Position numbers and translations under genes: made by a program
Notes under the pieces: model-generated
Told to the model about the DNA's origin: nothing
Database searches by the model: none
What the model saw: the letters and a program-made list of their open reading frames with translations, nothing else
DNA from: Betaproteobacteria bacterium
Lineage (GTDB): Bacteria > Pseudomonadota > Gammaproteobacteria > Burkholderiales > UBA9220
Length of the DNA: 8,616 nucleotides
Assembly (NCBI GenBank): GCA_003519965.1
Contig: DOVS01000204.1
Coordinates: 1-8,616 of the forward strand
Reading direction: 5' to 3'
Shown here: positions 1-5,559 of the stretch, one piece after another
Layout of the letters: every line of letters begins with the position of its first letter
Numbering within the stretch: the stretch's first letter is position 1

Positions 1-442
1 CACCCTGCACGTGGGGGCGGGAACGTTCCAGCCGGTGCGGGCGGCGCGGCTTGTCGACCATCGCATGCACCGCGAACGCTACGTGATTCCCCAAGCGGCG
101 GTGGACGCCATTCAGGCGGCCCAACGGGCGGGCGGACGCGTCGTCGCGGTGGGCACCACCAGCCTGCGCGCTCTGGAGGCGGCGGCGCAGGGGGGCGTGT
201 TGCGGGCGGGCGGCGGCGAAACCGACCTGTTCATTACCCCCGGCTACCGCTTCCGGATCGTGGAGCGGCTGCTGACCAACTTCCATCTGCCAAAATCCAC
301 CCTGCTGATGCTGGTTTCGGCCTTCGGCGGCATGGACGCCATTCGTTGCGCCTACCGCCACGCGGTGGCCGGCCGTTATCGTTTCTTCAGCTACGGCGAC
401 GCCATGCTGATCGAGCGGCAATCGCCCAGCCACGGCCAATAA
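1..442 (+). CDS. queA: S-adenosylmethionine:tRNA ribosyltransferase-isomerase QueA, 3' part
   Basis: QueA moves and isomerises the ribosyl group of S-adenosylmethionine onto preQ1 already placed in the tRNA wobble position, making epoxyqueuosine; it is cytosolic. The gene enters from the left edge: the open frame runs from base 2 ([13 protein letters not shown]) to a TAA at 440-442, so 146 C-terminal residues of a protein usually near 350 are visible. Seen motifs are GAGTFQPVR at the left end, [13 protein letters not shown] about a third of the way in, [15 protein letters not shown], and the family C-terminal signature [12 protein letters not shown]. The GTG at base 11 codes an internal valine of a conserved motif and is not a start. 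In E. coli queA is directly followed by tgt; here tgt lies 3.5 kb downstream. Identification is secure; the N-terminal half cannot be judged. Confidence 0.96.
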   Translation, partial: TLHVGAGTFQPVRAARLVDHRMHRERYVIPQAAVDAIQAAQRAGGRVVAVGTTSLRALEAAAQGGVLRAGGGETDLFITPGYRFRIVERLLTNFHLPKSTLLMLVSAFGGMDAIRCAYRHAVAGRYRFFSYGDAMLIERQSPSHGQ

Positions 443-446
443 CCGA

Positions 447-462
447 GGGAAAGCGCTTTTCC
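447..462. repeat. 16-base near-palindrome after queA
   Basis: GGGAAAGCGCTTTTCC is symmetrical except for one position, which would be a G-U pair in RNA. As RNA it gives a six-pair stem with a GCGC loop just after the queA stop codon. It is not followed by a run of T, so it is a poor intrinsic terminator. It ends 22 bases before the proposed -10 element of the nfeD-qmcA unit, so it could instead be a protein-binding site near the -35 region. Neither role is demonstrated. Confidence 0.35.
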
Positions 463-481
463 AACGGCGGCGGTGGAAATC

Positions 482-490
482 TGCTAGTAT
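482..490 (+). promoter_or_regulatory. Possible extended -10 promoter for nfeD-qmcA
   Basis: TGCTAGTAT fits the extended -10 form TGnTAnnnT. Nothing close to TTGACA is seen 16-18 bases upstream, as is usual for extended -10 promoters. Transcription would begin near 496-498, giving a leader of about 20 bases before the ATG at 517. The position, 40 bases after the queA stop, would give the next two genes their own promoter. This is a pattern match only. Confidence 0.35.
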
Positions 491-492
491 GA

Positions 493-512
493 CCTCCGAA
501 CAGCGGAGGAGG
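493..512 (+). promoter_or_regulatory. Hairpin covering the nfeD ribosome binding site
   Basis: CCTCCG (493-498) and CGGAGG (504-509) form a perfect six-pair stem with a five-base AACAG loop. The 3' arm contains the Shine-Dalgarno sequence GGAGG (505-509), and a second overlapping GGAGG lies at 508-512, four bases before the ATG at 517. A transcript arriving from queA would carry the whole hairpin. A transcript starting at the proposed local promoter (about 496-498) would lack most of the 5' arm. This suggests promoter-dependent translation, which is inference. Confidence 0.4.
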
Positions 513-516
513 CGCG

Positions 517-936
517 ATGGAAATCTACACCAAGTGGTTCGTGCTGGGGCTGGTGCTGTTGGGGCTGGAATTGGCCACCGGCACGTTCTACATGCTGGTC
601 ATGGCGATTGCGCTGGGTGCGGGCGGGCTGGCCGCTTTGGCGGGGCTGCCGGCGCCGGCGCAACTGACCGTGGCCGCCGTGGTCGGCGTGACCGGCACGC
701 TGCTGTTGCGCAGCTCCCGGCTCGCCGCCAAGGGCAAACAAGCCCCGGCGCCGGGGCTGGATACGGGCAACCGGGTCACCGTGCTGACTTGGCGCGACGA
801 CGGCACCGCGCGCGTCTATTACCGGGGAGCGGAGTGGGACGCCGCAACCGAGTCGCCCGCCACGCCGCGGCAAGAAACGCTCTACATCCGCGAAGTGCGC
901 GGCAGCCAACTCATCCTGACACATCATAAACCGTAA
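517..936 (+). CDS. NfeD-like membrane protein with OB-fold domain
   Basis: This is a short NfeD-family protein of 139 residues (YbbJ type in E. coli), a class found beside SPFH/stomatin genes and thought to work with them in the membrane. Residues 7-30 are a hydrophobic segment (WFVLGLVLLGLELATGTFYM); a second membrane stretch spans about 32-65. From about residue 84 the C-terminal OB-fold domain carries the family pattern GNRVTVLTWRDDGTARVYYR followed by GAEWDA. No ClpP-type protease domain is present, so it is the short, non-protease form. The ATG start is supported by GGAGGAGG just upstream. The stop lies 12 bases before the QmcA start, consistent with one transcript and a joint role. A second open frame overlapping it (489-929) looks non-coding. 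Confidence 0.9.
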   Translation: MEIYTKWFVLGLVLLGLELATGTFYMLVMAIALGAGGLAALAGLPAPAQLTVAAVVGVTGTLLLRSSRLAAKGKQAPAPGLDTGNRVTVLTWRDDGTARVYYRGAEWDAATESPATPRQETLYIREVRGSQLILTHHKP

Positions 937-948
937 TAAGGAGGCTTC

Positions 949-1854
949 ATGGAAATCGCATTATTTATTCTGCTCGCCGCCGTCGTCTTCGTCGTCAAGG
1001 CGGTCAAAGTGGTTCCCCAGCAATACGCGCTGGTGGTGGAGCGCTTGGGTAAATTTCACGTCGTGCTGGCGCCGGGCCTGAGCATCGTGGCGCCGTTCAT
1101 CGACCGGGTGGCCTACCGGCACTTACTGAAAGAAGTCCCTCTGGACGTACCCAGCCAGATTTGTATTACTCGCGACAACACCCAGTTGCAGGTGGACGGC
1201 ATCCTCTATTTTCAAGTCACCGATCCACGGCTGGCGTCCTACGGCTCCAGCGACTACGTGATGGCGATCACCCAGCTCGCCCAGACCACCTTACGCTCGG
1301 TAGTGGGCAAAATGGAGCTGGACAAAACTTTCGAGGAACGCGACATGATTAATCACTCGGTAGTCGCCGCCCTGGACGAAGCGGCGGCGAGCTGGGGGGT
1401 GAAAGTGCTGCGCTATGAAATCAAGGACCTGACGCCGCCCAAGGAAATTCTCCACGCCATGCAGCAGCAGATCACCGCCGAGCGGGAAAAGCGCGCCCTG
1501 ATCGCCGCGTCCGAGGGACGCAAGCAAGAACAAATCAACATCGCCACCGGCGAGCGCGAAGCCGCCATTCAGCGCTCCGAGGGCGAGAGGCAGGCGGCCA
1601 TCAACCAGGCCCAAGGCGAGGCCGAAGCCATCAAGGCGGTGGCGGACGCCAGCGCCCAGGCGATCCAGAAAATCGCCACCGCCACCCAAGCGCCCGGCGG
1701 CATGGAAGCGGTCAACCTCCAAGTGGCGGAGAAATATGTGGACGCCTTCTCCGGCGTGGCCAAGCAGGGCAACACCCTGATCTTGCCGGGAAACATGGCG
1801 GAAATCGGATCGATGGTGGCGGCGGCGATGAGCATCGTGAAAGGACAGAAATAA
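949..1854 (+). CDS. qmcA: SPFH/stomatin-family membrane protein, QmcA type
   Basis: The 301-residue protein has the SPFH (stomatin, prohibitin, flotillin, HflK/C) layout, a family of oligomeric inner-membrane scaffolds linked to membrane microdomains and protein quality control. Residues 2-18 are an N-terminal membrane anchor. The SPFH domain covers about 20-170, with VPQQYALVVERLGKF (22-36), LAPGLSIVAPFIDRV (40-54), the turn DVPSQICITRDNTQLQVDG (66-84) and YEIKDLTPP (156-164). Residues 170-245 are a glutamate/alanine/arginine-rich coiled coil with repeated EGxRQ and GERxAAI elements. The C-terminal end is GNTLILPGN (274-282). The start is set by TAAGGAGG at 937-944, a slightly short four bases before the ATG. 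It pairs with the NfeD-like gene just upstream as in the E. coli ybbJ-qmcA locus. Family is certain; exact orthology is likely. Confidence 0.93.
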   Translation: MEIALFILLAAVVFVVKAVKVVPQQYALVVERLGKFHVVLAPGLSIVAPFIDRVAYRHLLKEVPLDVPSQICITRDNTQLQVDGILYFQVTDPRLASYGSSDYVMAITQLAQTTLRSVVGKMELDKTFEERDMINHSVVAALDEAAASWGVKVLRYEIKDLTPPKEILHAMQQQITAEREKRALIAASEGRKQEQINIATGEREAAIQRSEGERQAAINQAQGEAEAIKAVADASAQAIQKIATATQAPGGMEAVNLQVAEKYVDAFSGVAKQGNTLILPGNMAEIGSMVAAAMSIVKGQK

Positions 1855-1862
1855 ACGCACCG

Positions 1863-1877
1863 GCCGGATGAACCGGC
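1863..1877 (+). other. Small stem-loop right after qmcA
   Basis: GCCGG (1863-1867) and CCGGC (1873-1877) form a five-pair stem with an ATGAA loop, 8 bases past the qmcA stop. There is no T tract, so it is more likely a transcript-end stabiliser or chance than an intrinsic terminator. Confidence 0.3.
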
Positions 1878-1911
1878 GCAATGACGGCGGTCCCGGCTGC
1901 AATCGGGGCCG

Positions 1912-1947
1912 GCCCGGCAGGCGCCGGGCGATTTAATCGATCGCCCG
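1912..1947 (+). other. Two mutually exclusive stem-loops
   Basis: GCCCGGC (1912-1918) pairs with GCCGGGC (1923-1929) around an AGGC loop. CGGGCGAT (1925-1932) pairs perfectly with ATCGCCCG (1940-1947) around TTAATCG. The two stems share 1925-1929, so only one can form at a time. The second, with eight perfect pairs, could act as a terminator-like end for nfeD-qmcA, but only TTA follows it, not a T run. The overlap resembles an attenuator in shape, without any evidence of a ligand or leader peptide. Confidence 0.4.
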
Positions 1948-2125
1948 TTAGCGAAGGGCGCTGGCGCGGGCCGGACATCGCGGCGCCGGGCCGGATCGGC
2001 GCGAGCCGTCCGGGACCGAGCGCTTATCGTCTCGTGGAAAGCGGCCGCCTCGCTCCTGCGGCATAGCGTTCGCCATGGATGAGGGGGGTTCCCATTGTTC
2101 GCCGCGCCGTGCGCTGGAGAGTGCG

Positions 2126-2153
2126 CGCGGCGGTAGGGAAGGCCCTCGCCGCG
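2126..2153 (+). other. Strong bulged stem-loop
   Basis: CGCGGCG (2126-2132) pairs fully with CGCCGCG (2147-2153). After a two-base bulge (GT, 2133-2134) the stem continues with AGGG (2135-2138) against CCCT (2143-2146), closed by an AAGG tetraloop. That is 11 pairs in 28 bases. It lies in gene-free sequence, so it is not a by-product of coding constraint. No function can be assigned. Confidence 0.45.
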
Positions 2154-2165
2154 AACGCCCCGCCC

Positions 2166-2206
2166 GTTTCCGGCAACGGCGGACAACCGGCGGGCCGGCC
2201 GGAAAC
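2166..2206 (+). other. Strong nested stem-loop with 9-pair outer stem
   Basis: GTTTCCGGC (2166-2174) is the exact reverse complement of GCCGGAAAC (2198-2206). After an AA bulge, CGG (2177-2179) can pair with CCG (2195-2197), and CGG (2180-2182) with CCG (2187-2189) around ACAA. The TTT/AAA part of the outer stem makes it less likely to be a plain product of high G+C. It starts 13 bases after the 2126-2153 stem-loop, so the two form a tandem pair. Confidence 0.45.
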
Positions 2207-2341
2207 ACGCACAACCGAGCAATCCAGCGGCTGGTTCAGAGCGCGCGGCAAGGGTGACCCGGCGCGCCGTTTTCGCAGTCTCCGGCGATTCATGCCTCTT
2301 CGCGCCTGCGGCGCGCGCAAAACCGCTATCGCCCCGGATTC

Positions 2342-2353
2342 GCTCCTAGGAGC
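2342..2353. promoter_or_regulatory. 12-base perfect palindrome upstream of the TPR gene
   Basis: GCTCCTAGGAGC is a perfect palindrome without a spacer, the form expected for a site bound by a dimeric regulator. It ends 28 bases before the proposed -10 element at 2382-2387, close to where an activator or repressor would bind. About two perfect 12-base palindromes are expected by chance in a window of this size, so position rather than sequence is the argument. Confidence 0.25.
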
Positions 2354-2378
2354 CGATTGTGGCCTCATGGCTGGAATG

Positions 2379-2387
2379 TGGCACAAT
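2379..2387 (+). promoter_or_regulatory. Possible extended -10 promoter for the TPR gene
   Basis: TGGCACAAT has the TG of an extended -10 element followed by CACAAT, which matches four of six positions of TATAAT. TTGTGG at 2357-2362 could serve as a -35 box, but the 19-base spacing is long. Transcription would start near 2394, giving a leader of about 44 bases to the GTG at 2438 or about 185 bases to the ATG at 2579. Weak pattern evidence. Confidence 0.25.
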
Positions 2388-2437
2388 CCGGGGAGTATCG
2401 TGTCTTCACTCCATCGGCCCATAAGAATAGGTGCAGC

Positions 2438-4003
2438 GTGCCCGACCAACGGCAACCCCTTTCCGTCAGTCAACCCGCTTTGCCGGCGACGGCGCGCCCC
2501 GGCGCGGCAACCGCCGCGCCGCCTCCGCTGGCGGCGCGGGTTTCCCAACCGCCGCGCGGTAACTGGGAGGCCATGGAAATGGCGTGGGGGTATCGCCATC
2601 TCGGCGCGGCGGGGCTGATCGTTGTGCTTTTGAGCGTGTGGCTGTATTGGAAAGGGAACGAGCTGGCCGAAAAACCGGGAATGCGCTGGCTGGGCGGCCG
2701 ACTCCGACGGTTGTGGCCGCTCCCCAGGGCGGTCCCCGGAAAATTCACCGTGATGCTGGCGGTATTCGACAACGACCCGGGCGGGGAAAGCCGGGAGAAT
2801 ATCTTCTCCTGGCTACAAAAAATCGACGGCGTGGCCGTAACGCGGACAGCGCGGAAAATCGCCACCGGCGACGCGGCGGCGGGGCACCGCCTGGCGCGCC
2901 GCTGGCTGCGCCGTTGCGGCGCGGACGTGCTGATCTGGGGGCGGATTCTCCAGGACGGCGGCCCGAAGCGCGCGCCGGATTTATTCTGGACAGCGGCTTC
3001 CGCTGTCCACTATAAGCCGGGCGGCGAACGCTATGCGGTCATCGCCGGCGACATGCGCCTGCCTCAAATGTTTTGGGACGACTTCCTGGACGTCCTGCGT
3101 TTGCATATCGCGGCGCAAGCCGCGGAAGTCGCCGCGCGCGCCGGCCATTATGTGGCGGAGACGCTGGCGCCGCGTATCGCACAAATGCGCAAGCTGCTGA
3201 ATGCGTCCGCACCCCATGCGCGTTGGACGCCCGCCGCCCTGGCGCCAATGCGCTGGATTTTCGCCGGCGCCTTGCTGCGCTACGGCGCGCAAAAAGGCGA
3301 CGCCGCCGCGCTGATGGAAGCCGCCGACGCGTACCGGGGCGTGTTGACGGAATGGACGCGGGAGCGGACGCCGCTGGATTGGGCGATGACACAGAACAAT
3401 TTGGGCGCTGCCTTGAGCATCGTGGGCGAGCGGCGCGGCGATAATGAGGCGCTGGAGAACGCAGTCGTTGCGTACCGGGCGGCGCTGACGGAACGCACGC
3501 GGGAGCGGACGCCGCTGGATTGGGCGAAGGCACAGAACAATCTGGGCCGTGTTCTGTATGCTTTAGGCTTGCGGCGCGGCGATGAGGCGCTGCTGACGGA
3601 AGCGGCGGCCGCATGCCGGGAGGCGTTGACGGAATTCACGCGGGAGCGGACGCCGCTGGGTTGGGCGAAGGCACAGAACGATCTGGGCCGTGTTCTGCGT
3701 GCTTTAGGCTTGTGGCGCGACGACGACGCGCTGCTGAAGAAATCGGTCGCCGCGTGCCGGGCGGCGTTGACGGAATGGACGCGGGAGCGGACGCCGCTGG
3801 ATTGGGCGAAGGCACAGAACGATCTGGGCGCCGTCCTGTGCGCCTTGGGTGCGTGGGCGGGTGACCGCGCCTTGCTGACGGAAGCGGCGGCCGCCTATGA
3901 AAATGCGCTGGACGCATTTCGCGCGGCGGCGGCCCATTTTTATGTCAAAATGGTCGAGGACAACTTACAACGTGTCCGGCAATTGCTGGAACGCACCAAA
4001 TAA
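2438..4003 (+). CDS. Membrane-anchored TPR protein with uncharacterised N-terminal domain
   Basis: Not a named gene. Read from GTG 2438, it has 521 residues: a proline/alanine-rich stretch (1-45), one membrane segment (about 56-71, GAAGLIVVLLSVWLYW), a globular domain (about 100-235) containing GADVLIWGRI (161-170), then four tandem 47-residue TPR-like units (289-476) and a degenerate fifth (477-521). The units follow ALxEAxxAYRxALTE, TRERTPLDWAxxQN, then NLGxxLxxLGxRRGD. GADVLIWG-type domains before such repeats recur, from memory, in uncharacterised bacterial TPR proteins. TPRs bind other proteins, so a scaffold at the membrane is the likely role. The start is uncertain: GTG 2438 has only a weak AGG six bases upstream, while ATG 2579 has GGGAGG at a good eight-base spacing and would begin just before the membrane segment; TTG 2357 is also open. 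The stop is 9 bases before tgt. Confidence 0.8.
   Translation: MPDQRQPLSVSQPALPATARPGAATAAPPPLAARVSQPPRGNWEAMEMAWGYRHLGAAGLIVVLLSVWLYWKGNELAEKPGMRWLGGRLRRLWPLPRAVPGKFTVMLAVFDNDPGGESRENIFSWLQKIDGVAVTRTARKIATGDAAAGHRLARRWLRRCGADVLIWGRILQDGGPKRAPDLFWTAASAVHYKPGGERYAVIAGDMRLPQMFWDDFLDVLRLHIAAQAAEVAARAGHYVAETLAPRIAQMRKLLNASAPHARWTPAALAPMRWIFAGALLRYGAQKGDAAALMEAADAYRGVLTEWTRERTPLDWAMTQNNLGAALSIVGERRGDNEALENAVVAYRAALTERTRERTPLDWAKAQNNLGRVLYALGLRRGDEALLTEAAAACREALTEFTRERTPLGWAKAQNDLGRVLRALGLWRDDDALLKKSVAACRAALTEWTRERTPLDWAKAQNDLGAVLCALGAWAGDRALLTEAAAAYENALDAFRAAAAHFYVKMVEDNLQRVRQLLERTK
3302..3865 (+). repeat. Four tandem 141-bp repeats within the TPR gene
   Basis: Four units of exactly 141 bp (47 codons) start at 3302, 3443, 3584 and 3725, with a partial fifth from 3866. 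The core ACGCGGGAGCGGACGCCGCT recurs at 3356, 3497, 3638 and 3779, always 141 bases apart. Identity extends to third codon positions, including a rare TTA leucine codon shared by units 2 and 3 (3563-3565 and 3704-3706). CTGACGGAAGCGGCGGCCGC is identical at 3593-3612 and 3875-3894, exactly two units apart. This points to recent duplication or gene conversion among the units. Confidence 0.92.
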
Positions 4004-5122
<1,119 letters not shown>

Positions 5123-5154
5123 GGCCGCCGGTCTTTTTCTGAACGGAGCAGCGC

Positions 5155-5475
5155 GTGTTTATTAATACGGCTTACGCGGCGAGCGCCGCGTCGGCGGAAT
5201 CCAGCATCATGGGGTTTTTGCCGTTGATTGTAATTTTCGTGTTGTTTTATTTTATGTTGTTGCGTCCTCAGATGCGCCGCGCCAAGGAGCAGCGCAATAT
5301 GCTGGAAGCGATGCAAAAGGGCGACGAGGTGGTGACTAACGGCGGACTGGCGGGCAAGGTGGTGAAGGTGGGCGAGAATTTCGTCAGCCTGGAAATCGCC
5401 GAAAACACCGTGGTGCATATCCAGAAACCAACGATCCAAACGCTCCTGCCCAAGGGAACGATCAAGGGATTGTAA
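5155..5475 (+). CDS. yajC: Sec translocon accessory protein YajC
   Basis: YajC is the small inner-membrane partner of SecD and SecF in the SecDF-YajC complex that assists SecYEG-driven export. The protein has 106 residues (E. coli has 110). It shows a short N-terminal tail rich in alanine and serine, one membrane segment at about 20-36 (GFLPLIVIFVLFYFMLL), the family motif LRPQ (36-39) followed by a basic stretch (RRAKEQR), and the cytoplasmic motif GDEVVTNGGLAGKV (56-69). It ends LLPKGTIKGL like the E. coli protein. The start is GTG with GGAG at 5145-5148, six bases upstream; the next in-frame ATG at 5209 would remove the N-terminal tail. The gap from tgt is 35 bases. Gene order and motifs leave little doubt. 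Confidence 0.97.
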   Translation: MFINTAYAASAASAESSIMGFLPLIVIFVLFYFMLLRPQMRRAKEQRNMLEAMQKGDEVVTNGGLAGKVVKVGENFVSLEIAENTVVHIQKPTIQTLLPKGTIKGL

Positions 5476-5559
5476 TCCACCGGTCGGCGCGGCCCCGGCG
5501 CGCAGCGTCCGGTCGGCCCGCCGCGCGTTCCGAATACGCATTGCTCTGATGAGGATGTC
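5476..5559 (+). other. Structured leader between yajC and secD
   Basis: This 84-base gap is very GC-rich up to about 5530 and then AT-richer before the secD start. CCGGTCGGC occurs twice as a direct repeat, at 5480-5488 and 5509-5517. GCGCGGC (5487-5493) can pair with GCCGCGC (5520-5526), or GCGCG (5487-5491) with CGCGC (5499-5503); these are alternatives. The secD ribosome binding site (GAGGA, 5551-5555) lies outside both stems. A role in adjusting SecD relative to YajC is possible but only inferred. Confidence 0.4.

Larger units (their letters stand above)
1855..2437. other. Gene-free, hairpin-rich intergenic region
   Basis: No credible protein or tRNA gene was found in these 583 bases. 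The open frames on both strands that cross it are arginine/proline/glycine-rich and lack recognisable motifs. The stretch holds several strong inverted repeats: 1863-1877, two mutually exclusive ones at 1912-1929 and 1925-1947, 1983-2002, a long-range 9-base pair of arms (1888-1896 with 2010-2018), 2126-2153, 2166-2206, and the 12-base palindrome at 2342-2353. GC-rich DNA forms short hairpins easily, so not all are meaningful. The region probably holds the 3' end of the qmcA transcript and the promoter of the TPR gene; a structured non-coding RNA is possible but unproven. Confidence 0.6.

Noticed and set aside
489..929. Second + strand frame overlapping the NfeD-like gene
   Set aside because: Arg/Gly/Ala-rich shadow sequence; the 517-936 frame has the membrane segments, the OB-fold motif and the better ribosome binding site.
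2221..2340. tRNA gene or classic intrinsic terminator in the long gap
   Set aside because: No T-loop consensus or cloverleaf arms were found on either strand. The CGGCGCGCCG palindrome (2260-2269) is followed by only four T and has no room for a hairpin loop without losing most of its stem.
2379..2396. Sigma-54 promoter suggested by TGGCAC
   Set aside because: The -24-like TGGCAC is present, but the required TTGC-type -12 element is replaced by GGGGA.
2079..2618. Possible 179-residue + strand protein in the gap before the TPR gene
   Set aside because: It is Arg/Pro/Gly-rich without motifs, overlaps the start of the TPR gene in another frame, and crosses strong hairpins; the minus-strand frame 2024-2599 looks no better.
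3302..3865. CRISPR-like array
   Set aside because: The regular repeats are 141 bp, in frame, have no unique spacers between them and encode TPR-like helices.
3943..3951. Promoter for tgt (TGTCAAAAT) inside the TPR gene end
   Set aside because: It resembles an extended -10, but no -35 is seen and the bases encode the reading frame; the match is too weak to list.
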